Shown here: one piece after another, positions 24,021 through 33,111 of the stretch
How the letters are laid out: each line of letters starts with the position of its first letter
Numbering within the stretch: position 1 is the stretch's first letter
From: Psychromicrobium lacuslunae
GTDB taxonomy: Bacteria; Actinomycetota; Actinomycetes; Actinomycetales; Micrococcaceae
Direction: 5' to 3'
DNA length: 64,000 bases
NCBI RefSeq assembly: GCF_000950575.1
Contig: NZ_CP011005.1
Location: forward strand, 1 to 64,000
Position numbers and translations under genes: made by a program
Notes under the pieces: generated by a model
What the model was told of the DNA's origin: nothing
Databases searched by the model: none
What the model saw: the letters and a program-made list of their open reading frames with translations, nothing else

Positions 24021-26672
24021 ATGGCGCTTTTGCTCTACAAACTGGGAAAATTCTCGGCGAAGCATCGCTGGTCGGTGATCGCGGTGTGGTTGGTCCTGTT
24101 GCTGGGGGTCGGGGCTTCGGCCGCGGCCTTCCACGGTCAGATGTCGAACAACTTCCAAATCCCTGGCACCGAGACTCAGCGGGTGCTGGACAAATTGAAG
24201 AACGATCTGCCCAGCTCGGCAGGTGGCAGTGCGGGCATTGTCTTCCAGTCGGAGGCTGGCTTTAGCGCTGAGCAGCAAACAGCTGTGGCTAAGGCTCTGA
24301 AGGACTTAGCAGCCAAGGATTATGTGCAGGCAACAGTGGACCCGTTTAGCCAGCAGAAACAGTTAGACGATGCCGCGGCTCAGCTCAGTAACGGCGAAAA
24401 ACAAATCGATGCGGCGAAGAAGCAGCTTGAGGCAGCGAGCAATCAGCTGGAAGCGGGCAAGGTCCAGCTGGCCCAACTCAAGTTGACCCTCGAACAGGCA
24501 GTGCCGCCAAACCCGCCCGCTTTGGTCGCGCAGTACCAGGCCGGTAAGGCACAGCAGGACGCCGCAGAAGCCAAACTGGCCGCCGGACAGGCGCAACTAT
24601 CGGCTAAGCAGGCAGCGTTAGCCGAAGGTAAGAAAAAGTTAGCTACCTCCGAAGGGCTGCGCTTTGTGAGCGACGATCATAAAGTGGCGATTGCACAGGT
24701 CCAATTCAAGGTTTCGCTCTACAGTCTCGAGGTGAGCGACCGGCAGCAAGTGCAAGACATCGTGAATCAGGTCACCGGCTCGGGCGTCAAGGTTTTTTAC
24801 GACAAGGAGATCACTCAGGACGTATCGCAAATCTTCGGCACCGCTGAGGTCGTCGGTGTGGTGATTGCCGCCATCGTCCTGTTGATTATGCTCGGTACCT
24901 TGATCGCGGCTGGCCTGCCATTGCTGATGGCTATTATTGGCGTCGGGATTGGGGTGGGTGGCACCTTTGCACTGACCGGTGCCATTGAAATGAGTTCGAT
25001 CTCCCCGATGCTGGCCTTGATGCTGGGTCTGGCGGTCGGTATTGATTACTCATTGTTTATTGTGAATAGGCATCGGCAGCAGATCTTGGCTGGCATGGAG
25101 ATCCGTGAATCGGTGGCCAAGGCCACCGGTACCAGCGGTAACGCAGTGTTATTTGCCGGTCTGACCGTGGTAATTGCGCTCGCTGCTCTCTCCGTGACCG
25201 GGCTGCCGTTCCTGGCTATTCTCGGGATTGCGGCAGCGGCTACGGTGGCAATAGCCGTTCTCGTTGCGCTGACCTTGACGCCGGCCGTGCTGAGCTTGAT
25301 CGGTCAGCGGATCGTCTCTAAGCGAGCTTGGCGAAAGGCGCAAGCGGCTATTGATTCTGAAAACGCTGCGGCGGACGCCGAACAGCATGCCGAAGATAGC
25401 AGGGCCTCCGGTGCTCATGCTGAGCCTGCGAAGTCTGGGAAGGGCTGGGTGGGGCCACAGCCTCGAGGGTCCCATGCCGAGCCTGCGAAGTCTGGGAAGG
25501 GCTGGGGAGGTCTAGTTACTCGTCATCCCGTGCTCACCCTGGTAACCAGTGTGATCGCGCTCGGCCTGATCGCGCTCCCGGCGATGAACTTGCGACTTGC
25601 TTTACCAGATGGCGGAGCGGAGCCCGTAGATTCGAGTGCCTACCAGGCCTATGAACTCACCGGCAAGAACTTTGGCGAGGGTCGAAATGGTCCTATTGTG
25701 GTGGTCGGTGACTTGCCCGCAGGGCTGAGTGCTGAGCAAGCCCAGCAGAAGCAAGCCGATGTGGCCACTGAGCTTCGCCAGATCAAAAATGTGAAGGTTG
25801 CTATACCGGTGGCGCTCAGTGATGACCGGAAGACGGCTGTCTTCCAAGTCATCCCCGCGGAAGGCCCAGCCAGCGCCAGCACCGTGCAGGTGGTCTCCGA
25901 TATTCGCGCCGATGGCGGGAATATCAAGGGCGCCACCGGTGTGCAGATCGGCTTGACCGGTCAGACCGCTGCCAACGTTGACGTGTCCAATAAGCTCGGT
26001 GAGGCGCTGCCGCCCTACCTGGCGATAGTGGTTGGACTGTCATTGATCCTGCTGCTGCTGGTGTTCCGCTCCATCCTGGTGCCACTACTAGCAACCGGCG
26101 GTTTCCTGCTCTCGCTGGCCGCCAGCTTCGGCGGCGTGGTTGCTGTCTATCAGTGGGGTTGGTTGGGCAGCTTCTTCGATGTGCACAACCCTGGTGCGGT
26201 GCTGAGCTTCCTGCCAATTATTCTGATCGGCGTGCTCTTCGGCTTGGCGATGGACTATCAGGTCTTCATCACTTCGGGAATGCGCGAGTCCTTCGCGCAC
26301 GGCGAGAGTGCAAAGAGGGCAGTGCGTAGCGGCTTCAGCCACGCTGCCCGGGTGGTGGTGGCCGCTGCAATCATTATGGCGAGCGTCTTTGCCGGTTTCA
26401 TTTTCTCGCATCTGACCATGATCCGGCCGCTCGGTTTCGCCCTCGCCTTTGGTGTGTTGCTTGATGCTTTCGTGGTTCGCATGACGATCATCCCGGCGGC
26501 CATGTACTTGCTCGGTAAGGCGGCCTGGTGGACGCCGCGCTGGCTGGATCGGATTTTGCCCGATGTTGACGTCGAGGGCGCCAAAGTGGTGGCGCTGCAC
26601 GAGGCGGCGGCTGAGCGCGAGCAACAGCAAGATCCCGACGAGAAACCCGAGTTGGTGGAAAGCCGCAGCTAA
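24021..26672 (+). CDS. MMPL-family (RND superfamily) transporter
   Basis: An 883-residue inner-membrane exporter with the two-fold MMPL layout. The first transmembrane helix (about residues 15-35) is followed by a large outer loop, five helices, a cytoplasmic linker (about 430-495), a helix with a second outer loop, and five final helices. The first outer loop contains a long Q/A/K-rich coiled coil (about residues 113-210, with LEAASNQLEAGKVQLAQ). The Asp-Tyr proton-path motif GIDYSLF and its repeat AMDYQVF are present. It is cotranscribed with the TetR gene. The cytoplasmic linker carries a repeated HAEPAKSGKGW unit that looks like an in-frame insertion of a repeat element. Confidence 0.93.
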   Translation: MALLLYKLGKFSAKHRWSVIAVWLVLLLGVGASAAAFHGQMSNNFQIPGTETQRVLDKLKNDLPSSAGGSAGIVFQSEAGFSAEQQTAVAKALKDLAAKDYVQATVDPFSQQKQLDDAAAQLSNGEKQIDAAKKQLEAASNQLEAGKVQLAQLKLTLEQAVPPNPPALVAQYQAGKAQQDAAEAKLAAGQAQLSAKQAALAEGKKKLATSEGLRFVSDDHKVAIAQVQFKVSLYSLEVSDRQQVQDIVNQVTGSGVKVFYDKEITQDVSQIFGTAEVVGVVIAAIVLLIMLGTLIAAGLPLLMAIIGVGIGVGGTFALTGAIEMSSISPMLALMLGLAVGIDYSLFIVNRHRQQILAGMEIRESVAKATGTSGNAVLFAGLTVVIALAALSVTGLPFLAILGIAAAATVAIAVLVALTLTPAVLSLIGQRIVSKRAWRKAQAAIDSENAAADAEQHAEDSRASGAHAEPAKSGKGWVGPQPRGSHAEPAKSGKGWGGLVTRHPVLTLVTSVIALGLIALPAMNLRLALPDGGAEPVDSSAYQAYELTGKNFGEGRNGPIVVVGDLPAGLSAEQAQQKQADVATELRQIKNVKVAIPVALSDDRKTAVFQVIPAEGPASASTVQVVSDIRADGGNIKGATGVQIGLTGQTAANVDVSNKLGEALPPYLAIVVGLSLILLLLVFRSILVPLLATGGFLLSLAASFGGVVAVYQWGWLGSFFDVHNPGAVLSFLPIILIGVLFGLAMDYQVFITSGMRESFAHGESAKRAVRSGFSHAARVVVAAAIIMASVFAGFIFSHLTMIRPLGFALAFGVLLDAFVVRMTIIPAAMYLLGKAAWWTPRWLDRILPDVDVEGAKVVALHEAAAEREQQQDPDEKPELVESRS
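25416..25506 (+). repeat. Tandem 34-bp repeat inside the MMPL gene
   Basis: 25416-25449 and 25473-25506 are 34-bp copies with one mismatch, separated by 23 bp, each encoding HAEPAKSGKGW. The unit (CATGCCGAGCCTGCGAAGTC then TGGGAAGGGCTGGG) reads like an intergenic repeat rather than ordinary coding sequence. The insertion keeps the frame and lies in the poorly conserved cytoplasmic linker. Confidence 0.8.
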
Positions 26673-26692
26673 CGACCTTCTAGTCAGCTTCA

Positions 26693-26732
26693 GGGCCTGG
26701 TGCAGCACGGTGTTTCGTGTCGCACCAGGCCC
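26693..26732 (+). terminator. Bidirectional terminator hairpin
   Basis: GGGCCTGGTGC (26693-26703) pairs perfectly with GCACCAGGCCC (26722-26732), with a further CACG/CGTG pairing inside the loop. It lies between the ends of the convergent MMPL and matrixin genes and probably ends both transcripts. Confidence 0.8.
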
Positions 26733-26748
26733 GCGTCGTTGAAGGTAG

Positions 26749-27786
26749 TTACTTCTTTTCGGCCGCAGTCAGCGCCTGGGTTTGCGAGATCACACTCGCT
26801 AAGGAGTTGCTTACACCCTTGAGCTTTGCCGAGGTCGCGGTGGCCGTGCCGGCGTTGATTGCAACGTTGAAGCGTCCATCGGCGCCGCCGATGATGAAGA
26901 ACTTCCCGGGTGCATACTGATGCAGGAAGTAGATTCCGGTCTGCCCCTGCTGAAGTAGCGGCTCGAGTTCGTCCTGGATGAGCTCGCCGTTTACGGTGCC
27001 ACCGGTCTGGTGAATCGTCGCCGTACCATCAGCACTGCCACCCTTCAGCCAGCGCAGTACCTTGAGCTGATGGTCGGTGAATGGAATCCCGTTCTTAATG
27101 GACTCTGACTTGCTGCCGACGGTAGCCAAAACCACCGCGTCGGCGCCCTGATGAAGGCTTTTCAGGCTATTGAAAGTCTTCGCCTGGGACAGGTGCATAA
27201 CGGTGTGGCCGGTTGTCGCCGGTCGGGACTCTTGCTCGCTGAAGTTGTTTGTCGCGTAGAGCGAGCGGACCCCGTTTACGTCGTCAGACTGCGGCGTGCT
27301 GACGCCACAATCAGTGCGATCGGGGGTAGTGGGATTCATCAAAACACACGAACTGGTGTGGTCAAGGCCGAGCACATGACCGATTTCGTGTGCGGCAACA
27401 CCTTTGCGCTTGGCTGCGTCGTAGCTCGCGGTGTAAGCGACGTTCAGATAAGCACTGACATCCGTGACGATATTGGTGTTGTTGTTCCAGCTGTAGTAGG
27501 TGATGCCATCCCAACCAACACTCGAATCGTTGGCATCGCCCAAAGTCGCGGTGCCGGTGCCCGAGGTGGTGCTCAGGCTGACGCCAGCTGAGGCGTCATT
27601 CCAGTCGGAAATCCCCGAAGTCCAAGCGGTCCTCGAGGCTGAGGAACCGCTGTCTATGCTGAAAGTGGGGCTGGAAGTGGAAAGCTTTGGTCCCTGCAAA
27701 TGGTAAGCCTGGGCGGTGCTGGTGCCACCAATAAGCAGGACGAGGGCGACAGCAGCCGCACCCAGTGGGCGAACAAGAGTTTTCAC
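26749..27786 (-). CDS. Secreted matrixin-family zinc metalloprotease
   Basis: A 345-residue exported protease. A signal peptide (MKTLVRPLGAAAVALVLLIG, then GTSTAQA before YH) is followed by the catalytic domain with HEIGHVLGLDH at residues 133-143 (the HExxHxxGxxH zinc site of metzincins) and the Met-turn VLMNP with Met at 150. The C-terminal 150 residues are a separate region of unknown role. GTG at 27786 is chosen because AGGAG sits 7 nt upstream and the signal peptide then begins at once; an in-frame start further upstream would put 35 odd residues before it. The substrate is unknown; extracellular matrix or host protein digestion would be guesses. Confidence 0.9.
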   Translation of the reverse strand: MKTLVRPLGAAAVALVLLIGGTSTAQAYHLQGPKLSTSSPTFSIDSGSSASRTAWTSGISDWNDASAGVSLSTTSGTGTATLGDANDSSVGWDGITYYSWNNNTNIVTDVSAYLNVAYTASYDAAKRKGVAAHEIGHVLGLDHTSSCVLMNPTTPDRTDCGVSTPQSDDVNGVRSLYATNNFSEQESRPATTGHTVMHLSQAKTFNSLKSLHQGADAVVLATVGSKSESIKNGIPFTDHQLKVLRWLKGGSADGTATIHQTGGTVNGELIQDELEPLLQQGQTGIYFLHQYAPGKFFIIGGADGRFNVAINAGTATATSAKLKGVSNSLASVISQTQALTAAEKK

Positions 27787-27932
27787 AGTAGTCTCCTGAT
27801 AGTTGATGGGTGCTCGACGTTGAGCACCCGCTGGCGAAGCTACTAGGCGAGGCTGGAAGGCGACGAGGAAACGGCTGGCAGTTCCCTTCAAGCCCGCCTG
27901 ATTTCGTCGTCGTCATCGCTTTCGTGATCCGT

Positions 27933-27959
27933 TGTCACACTTTGTGACCCGGCTTCGAC
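27933..27959 (+). promoter_or_regulatory. ECF41-type promoter for the ahpD-like/sigma operon
   Basis: TGTCACA (27933-27939), 16 nt, then CGAC (27956-27959). The published ECF41 promoter form is TGTCACA-N16-CGTC, so this is a match with one difference at the correct spacing, 62 bp before the AhpD-like gene whose operon encodes an ECF41 sigma. The -35 box is also half of a small palindrome (GTCACA-CTT-TGTGAC, 27934-27948). Confidence 0.75.
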
Positions 27960-28021
27960 ATCCTAGAGACGGCTGTTAGCTGCCCCGATCAGCGGGCCAG
28001 CCAAGAATGGAAGGAAGTGTT

Positions 28022-28480
28022 ATGACCCGTATCGAGATGACCGAAACGAACAAGTCGGGATATGCGGCAGTGCTCGGGCTGGAGGCCTATGCGCGGAAGT
28101 CGGTGCAGCCGAGGCTATACGAGATCATTAAACTGCGCGCCTCAATCCTGAATGGCTGTGGTTTCTGTGTCGATATGCACGCCACCGACGGAGCCGCGCA
28201 CGGCATCCCGCAACGCACTCTGCACGCGGTGGCTGCCTGGCAGCACGCGCGTAACCTCTTTGAGGAGCGCGAACTCGCGGTACTCGCGCTGACCGATGCC
28301 GTCACCAAGCTCGGCCCGGACACGGTAACGGACGAAATTTGGGCGGCGGCCTCCCAACACTTCAACGAGACAGAGCTTGGCGATATTGTGCTGGCGATCT
28401 CGGTGATCAACGTGTGGAACCGGATCGCCATTGCCACCGAAATGGCACCGCCGGTGGATGAGCAGCATCCAATTGTCTGA
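28022..28480 (+). CDS. Carboxymuconolactone decarboxylase / AhpD-like protein
   Basis: A 152-residue all-helical protein of the CMD/AhpD family. The redox motif NGCGFCVDMH supplies Cys46, Cys49 and His53, the layout of alkylhydroperoxidase-type members rather than true decarboxylases. GGAAG precedes the ATG at 28022; an in-frame GTG-like start at 28007 would add five residues. The ECF41 sigma gene starts 29 nt downstream. Such carboxymuconolactone decarboxylase genes are the typical partners and targets of ECF41 sigmas, so a role in oxidative or electrophile stress is likely. Confidence 0.9.
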   Translation: MTRIEMTETNKSGYAAVLGLEAYARKSVQPRLYEIIKLRASILNGCGFCVDMHATDGAAHGIPQRTLHAVAAWQHARNLFEERELAVLALTDAVTKLGPDTVTDEIWAAASQHFNETELGDIVLAISVINVWNRIAIATEMAPPVDEQHPIV

Positions 28481-28509
28481 GCAGTTCAGCCCGCTAGTCT
28501 AGGAGAGTG

Positions 28510-29400
28510 ATGGTCACGACGCCGGCTAGCTATGCCTGGGACACTGAGCGCGGCCGGTTGACTGGCATCGCCTACCGACTGCTTGGCGACTTCGGCCTGG
28601 CCGAGGACGTGGTTTCCGAGGTGGCGATCGAGGCGCTGCGCCAGGAACGGAAAGCCTCAGAACCGGTGCGATCGTGGCCAGCTCTACTGACCACGATCTG
28701 CGTGCGTCGCTCGATCGACCGTGCCCGGGAGCTTGCCCGGACACGTGAGGAGTACGTTGGTCATTGGCTCCCCGAACCAGTGGCGACGGCCCGACTTCCC
28801 GAGGACGCGGTTGCTGATCGGGAGATGCTCTCCATCGCGTTGCTGCACCTCGCCGAGCAGCTCACCCCGGAAGCCCGCGCTGCCGTCGTGCTGCACCGAG
28901 CCTTCGGCATGACAGCAATAGAGATTGGCGAAATCCTGGAGAAGACCGCGGTGGCCGTGCGTCAGCTGATCTCCCGGGCTGAGCGACGGCTGCAGGTTGA
29001 TACCAGCCTTGAGGCGCCCCGATCACTCAGCCCGGAGGTGCTTGAGCATCTGCTCCGGGCGATTGGCGGCGGCGACGTGTCAGCTGTGGTCGAGTTGCTG
29101 GCGCCCGAGGCGATTCTCTGGGCTGACGGTGGCGGCCGAGTGCGCAGCGCGCTGAACCCGGTCTTTGGCGCAGAGCGGATCGCGCGCTTTTTCACCGGGA
29201 TACTCCAGAAGTCAGCGGATTCGCCACCGGGCACCCGCTCCGGTGGTTGGCTCATCGAGATCAATGGAGAACCCGCGATTGCGCTGCGCCTCGCGGAGCG
29301 TATTGATGTGCTGACCTTCGAAGTCGGAACCGACGGTCTGATCAGGGGGCTGCGCCAAATCGCCAATCCGGAAAAACTGCACCACGCTTTCCTGCAGTAA
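28510..29400 (+). CDS. ECF41-family RNA polymerase sigma factor (SigJ-like) with C-terminal SnoaL-like domain
   Basis: A 296-residue sigma factor. Region 2 (RGRLTGIAYRLLGDFGLAED) and region 4 (LHLAEQLTPEARAAVVLHRA, then AIEIGEILEKTAVAVRQLIS) are joined to a SnoaL-like C-terminal domain. That domain carries the ECF41 hallmarks DGGG (LWADGGGRVRSALNPVFG) and the NPDKL-type end (IANPEKLHHAF). In this group the fused domain acts in place of an anti-sigma factor. An AGGAG lies just before the ATG. It probably drives its own operon through the promoter at 27933-27959. Confidence 0.93.
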   Translation: MVTTPASYAWDTERGRLTGIAYRLLGDFGLAEDVVSEVAIEALRQERKASEPVRSWPALLTTICVRRSIDRARELARTREEYVGHWLPEPVATARLPEDAVADREMLSIALLHLAEQLTPEARAAVVLHRAFGMTAIEIGEILEKTAVAVRQLISRAERRLQVDTSLEAPRSLSPEVLEHLLRAIGGGDVSAVVELLAPEAILWADGGGRVRSALNPVFGAERIARFFTGILQKSADSPPGTRSGGWLIEINGEPAIALRLAERIDVLTFEVGTDGLIRGLRQIANPEKLHHAFLQ

Positions 29401-29465
29401 CCTCTTATTGAAGCCGACTATGCGTACTCATCTGTTCAGCTCGTACCTCTGCCGTGCTACCGGGA

Positions 29466-30119
29466 TCAGCAGCGTAGCTTTTTGACCATCGCAGACGGCA
29501 CGGTATAGCTGCTGGTGTCGACGAACCAAACGCGCTCGGTCGGATGGTAGGTCAGTACTCCGTGGTATGCCTTGAGAACTCCCGGCTGAGGGTAGCCATA
29601 GGTGACGCCCCTGCTGTCAAGACATCCGTAGACGATTACTCTGCCGTTCGGGATCGTCGCTATCACGTTCGGCGGCACGAGGTCTTCGGCCTCGGACAAT
29701 GTTGCCTGGATCGTCCATTTCCAGGATCCACTCACGATGTAAGGCCGGTTCGGGTCGGCGAGTCTGTCCTCCTTGAAGGAAAGCCAAAGATGGCTGTTGC
29801 GATCCACATAACCAGCCAGGTAATCCTCCGTGAGGGTGCGGTTTTTCAGGTACCCGGTGAGCACGGTGAGGTAGCTCTCGAACACCTTGCTGGCGGTCGC
29901 GATGGCGGCTGCCTTGTCTGCCGGTGCCTCGGCTGTTTGCTGCTTGGGGGCGGTACCTGCGGTCGGGAAGATGGGCGGCAATGGTGAGGCTGTGCTCGGC
30001 GTCGCAGAGGCTGTGCTGGGTGAGGGTGAGGGTGCAGCATTGGGCGTGCACGCCGCGAGGAAAAAGATTGACACGAGGATGGTTGCAGGGAAGCCGAGCG
30101 AAGCAGAGCGACGGTTCAT
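29466..30119 (-). CDS. Putative lipoprotein, function unknown
   Basis: A 217-residue exported protein. ATG at 30119 gives a short basic start, a hydrophobic segment and the lipobox FLAAC. A Pro/Ser/Thr-rich spacer (PSPSPSTASATPSTAS) follows and then a compact domain (about residues 70-217) with ATASKVFESYLTVLTGYLKN and WFVDTSSYTVPSA. The fold resembles small NTF2-like secreted domains, but I cannot assign it. It converges with the sigma gene, with only 65 bp between them, in which no terminator is evident, and it diverges from the ABC exporter. Confidence 0.8.
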   Translation of the reverse strand: MNRRSASLGFPATILVSIFFLAACTPNAAPSPSPSTASATPSTASPLPPIFPTAGTAPKQQTAEAPADKAAAIATASKVFESYLTVLTGYLKNRTLTEDYLAGYVDRNSHLWLSFKEDRLADPNRPYIVSGSWKWTIQATLSEAEDLVPPNVIATIPNGRVIVYGCLDSRGVTYGYPQPGVLKAYHGVLTYHPTERVWFVDTSSYTVPSAMVKKLRC

Positions 30120-30289
30120 GACAAGGTCCGATCGGCGTCTTGCGAAGCCGCTAGCTTCGGGGGGTCGGTTTCGTGGTCCCATGATACAGGGCGGGAATTG
30201 GACCCGACAGCGCCTGGTAGCAGCGTCCCGGAGGTAATTTCCCGCGGGAACCTCTTATCAACGTCGAATGTATGTACTAGTCTGTTCTG

Positions 30290-31258
30290 GTGCTCAATGA
30301 CGAACTTTCAGCAGCCGCCAATGGCATCTCCCCACAAACAGCTGTGGTTTCCGCCCGTAACTTACGCAAGGTCTACGACGATTTTGTTGCGGTAGACGGC
30401 ATTTCCTTCGATGTCGCGCCGGGTGAGTCCTTCGGCCTACTCGGCCCAAATGGTGCCGGTAAATCCACCACGATGCGGATGATCGGCGGTGTCTCGCAGC
30501 GCACCTCAGGCGAACTCAACATTATGGGACTCGACCCCGAGCAGCACGGCCCACAGGTGCGGGCGCACCTCGGGGTGGTGCCGCAACAGGACAATCTGGA
30601 CGAAGAACTCAAGGTGCGCGACAACCTGATCATCTACGGACGTTACTTCGGCCTGCCGCTGAGCTATTTGCGGCCTAAAGCTGACGAGCTCCTTGAATTC
30701 GCGCAACTCACCGAGAAGGCCAGCGCCAAGGTCGATTCACTTTCTGGCGGAATGAAGCGTCGGCTCACCATTGCGCGCTCCTTGGTCAATGATCCTAAGA
30801 TTCTGCTGCTTGATGAACCAACCACCGGACTTGACCCGCAAGCCAGGCATATTCTCTGGGATCGTTTGTTCCGGCTCAAGGAAGCGGGCACCACGCTGAT
30901 CCTGACCACGCACTACATGGATGAAGCCGAGCAACTCTGCGACCGACTCGTGGTGGTCGATAAGGGAACCATCATGGCCGAGGGGTCGCCCGCTTCGCTG
31001 ATCCGGGAATACTCGACCCGAGAGGTGCTTGAGCTGCGCTTCGGCTCGGAACGCAACGCCACCGTCGGTGCCGAACTGACCGGGGTGGGGGAGCGGATCG
31101 AAACGCTGCCGGATCGGGTGCTGATTTACGCCAATGACGGCGAGGCCGCGCTGGAGCAGGTCTCGGCGCGAGGTTTGCGACCACTCACCTCCCTGGTGCG
31201 TCGTTCTAGCCTGGAGGATGTCTTCCTCCGGCTGACCGGAAGGAGCCTCGTTGACTGA
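30290..31258 (+). CDS. ABC exporter ATP-binding protein (DrrA-like)
   Basis: A 322-residue ATPase of an ABC-2-type drug/lipid exporter. The Walker A is GPNGAGKST (residues 52-60), the signature LSGGMKRRLTIARSL, the Walker B LLLDEPTTGLDP, and the switch His is in LILTTHYMDEA. A C-terminal extension of about 80 residues, as in DrrA/NodI-like proteins, follows. Start GTG at 30290 lacks a Shine-Dalgarno; TTATCA-N17-TAGTCT ending 7 nt before it would suit a leaderless transcript. The first permease gene overlaps its 3' end. The substrate is unknown. Confidence 0.92.
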   Translation: MLNDELSAAANGISPQTAVVSARNLRKVYDDFVAVDGISFDVAPGESFGLLGPNGAGKSTTMRMIGGVSQRTSGELNIMGLDPEQHGPQVRAHLGVVPQQDNLDEELKVRDNLIIYGRYFGLPLSYLRPKADELLEFAQLTEKASAKVDSLSGGMKRRLTIARSLVNDPKILLLDEPTTGLDPQARHILWDRLFRLKEAGTTLILTTHYMDEAEQLCDRLVVVDKGTIMAEGSPASLIREYSTREVLELRFGSERNATVGAELTGVGERIETLPDRVLIYANDGEAALEQVSARGLRPLTSLVRRSSLEDVFLRLTGRSLVD

Positions 31259-32126
31259 GTCAGATCTTGGCAGTCGCAATTCACACGATCGGCTGCCTCA
31301 ACGTTTAGCGGTGCCGCTCAGCCCTGAGCAATCGGCGGCGAAAGCGGTACGCTTTGGTTCCTGGTACTTCGCCGAGCAGGTGCTACGCCAAATGCGGGTG
31401 TACTTGTGGTCGGTGATCGCCTACTCGGTGGGCTCGCCGCTGGCTTATCTCTTCGCGATGGGGATGGGGCTTGCCTCATTGGTCAACGCCAGCGCGCAAA
31501 ACCAGTTTGGCGGCGTGAGCTATCAGGTCTTTATCGCCCCGGCACTGGTCGCTTCCACTGCGCTAATGTCGGCGGCCGGAGAGTTCATGTTCCCGGTGAT
31601 GGATGGTTTTAAGTGGCGCCGACTGTACTTTGGCCCGCACGCCTCACCGCTCACTCCGGAGCAGATCGCGAAGGGCCACATTATCGCGGTGTTCCTTCGG
31701 ATCCTTTTGCCGACCGCCATCTATTACGTGATTGTGCTGTTGTTCCAGGCCTCGCCCAGCCCTTGGGGCTGGTTCTCGGTGCTCACCGCAACCCTGGCAG
31801 CGATGACCTTCGGCCTGCCGCTGATGGCGTGGACCGCAACGCTGAAGAATGACGCCGGTCAGTTCGCCGTCGTGCAGCGCTTCATCGTGATGCCGCTGTT
31901 CCTGTTCTCCGGCACTTTCTTTCCGCTCAGCCAGCTGCCCTGGTTCTTGCAGTGGATTGGCTGGATCTCGCCGCTCTGGCATGCCACCGAAATTGGTCGG
32001 GTGCTCAGCTTCGGCTATCAGGAACCAGCCTGGCTAACGATCGTGCACATCGTCTACCTGCTGGTGATTGCCGCCGTCGGTTGGGTACTAGCCCAACGAT
32101 TCTTTGCCAAGAGGATGAACGTATGA
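31251..32126 (+). CDS. ABC-2-type exporter permease (first subunit)
   Basis: A 291-residue integral membrane protein of the DrrB/ABC-2 family with about six membrane segments and the conserved LPWFLQWIGWISPLWHATE end region. It starts with TTG at 31251, placed 8 nt inside the ATPase gene and preceded by AAGGAG, and ends in an ATGA overlap with the second permease. The N-terminal 40 residues are cytoplasmic. It forms a heteromeric exporter with the next gene. Confidence 0.88.
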   Translation: MTESDLGSRNSHDRLPQRLAVPLSPEQSAAKAVRFGSWYFAEQVLRQMRVYLWSVIAYSVGSPLAYLFAMGMGLASLVNASAQNQFGGVSYQVFIAPALVASTALMSAAGEFMFPVMDGFKWRRLYFGPHASPLTPEQIAKGHIIAVFLRILLPTAIYYVIVLLFQASPSPWGWFSVLTATLAAMTFGLPLMAWTATLKNDAGQFAVVQRFIVMPLFLFSGTFFPLSQLPWFLQWIGWISPLWHATEIGRVLSFGYQEPAWLTIVHIVYLLVIAAVGWVLAQRFFAKRMNV

Positions 32127-32983
32127 GTCAGCTTTCGGATAATTCGACCAGCGTGCTCGCGCCAGACCGGGTGATGGCGGTGGACGCCAGAATGGGCAAG
32201 CCTTTCGCTTCGCTCTATTCGGGCAATGCCCGCTCGGTGATTGCCCGCGGCCTGCTGGCCACCCGGAGCACCAACTGGTTGGTGATGGTTTCTGGCTTCT
32301 TCGAACCGGTGCTGTACTTGCTCTCAATGGGCATCGGCCTCGGTGCCCTCGTGGGCACGGTAGCCGGTCCTGGCGGGCAGCCGATTAGCTATGCGGCTTA
32401 CATCGCCCCGGCGTTGCTCGCCACCTCGGCGATGAATGGCGCGGTCTACGATTCCACCTGGAACGTCTTCTTCAAGATGAACTTCGCCAAGCTGTACCAA
32501 GGCATGCTCTACACCTCGCTGGGGCCGCTCGACGTCGCGCTCGGCGAGATATTCCTGGCACTTTTGCGGGGTCTGGTTTACGCCACCGGCTTCACCATCG
32601 TGATGGGCCTGATGGGCTTGATCACTTCCTGGTGGGCGCTGCTGATGATCCCGGCATCGGTGTTCATCGCCTTTGGTTTTGCCAGCTTCGGGATGGGCAT
32701 CACCAGCTTCATCAAAACCTTCCAAGGGATGGACTGGATCAACTTTGTGATGCTGCCGATGTTCCTGTTCTCAGCGACCTTCTACCCGCTTTCGGTCTAC
32801 CCTGAGCCGATCCAGTGGCTGATTCAGGCGATGCCCCTGTGGCATGGCGTCGAACTGCTACGAGAGCTGGGAGCCGGAGTGCTGGGCTGGGGGACGCTGC
32901 TGCACATCCTCTACTACCTGGTGATGATCCTGCTCGGCCTGATGCTGACCACCTCGAGGTTACGCAAGCTCTTCCTGCGCTGA
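32123..32983 (+). CDS. ABC-2-type exporter permease (second subunit)
   Basis: A 286-residue permease homologous to the previous one (ending YPEPIQWLIQAMPLWHGVEL), with about six membrane helices starting near residue 55. The ATG at 32123 overlaps the preceding stop (ATGA), showing translational coupling. The 128 bp that follow hold no gene or clear hairpin. Confidence 0.88.
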   Translation: MSQLSDNSTSVLAPDRVMAVDARMGKPFASLYSGNARSVIARGLLATRSTNWLVMVSGFFEPVLYLLSMGIGLGALVGTVAGPGGQPISYAAYIAPALLATSAMNGAVYDSTWNVFFKMNFAKLYQGMLYTSLGPLDVALGEIFLALLRGLVYATGFTIVMGLMGLITSWWALLMIPASVFIAFGFASFGMGITSFIKTFQGMDWINFVMLPMFLFSATFYPLSVYPEPIQWLIQAMPLWHGVELLRELGAGVLGWGTLLHILYYLVMILLGLMLTTSRLRKLFLR

Positions 32984-33111
32984 AAATGTTCGCACACTCC
33001 ACCTCCTGATATTGGCAACTGATAGCGGACTTGAGCTGTCCGGAATTGCCTTCTGCTAGCTGCCTTCAGCGGGAATCATTAAAGCAGCGATGATCGGAGG
33101 CAGGAGAGGCC

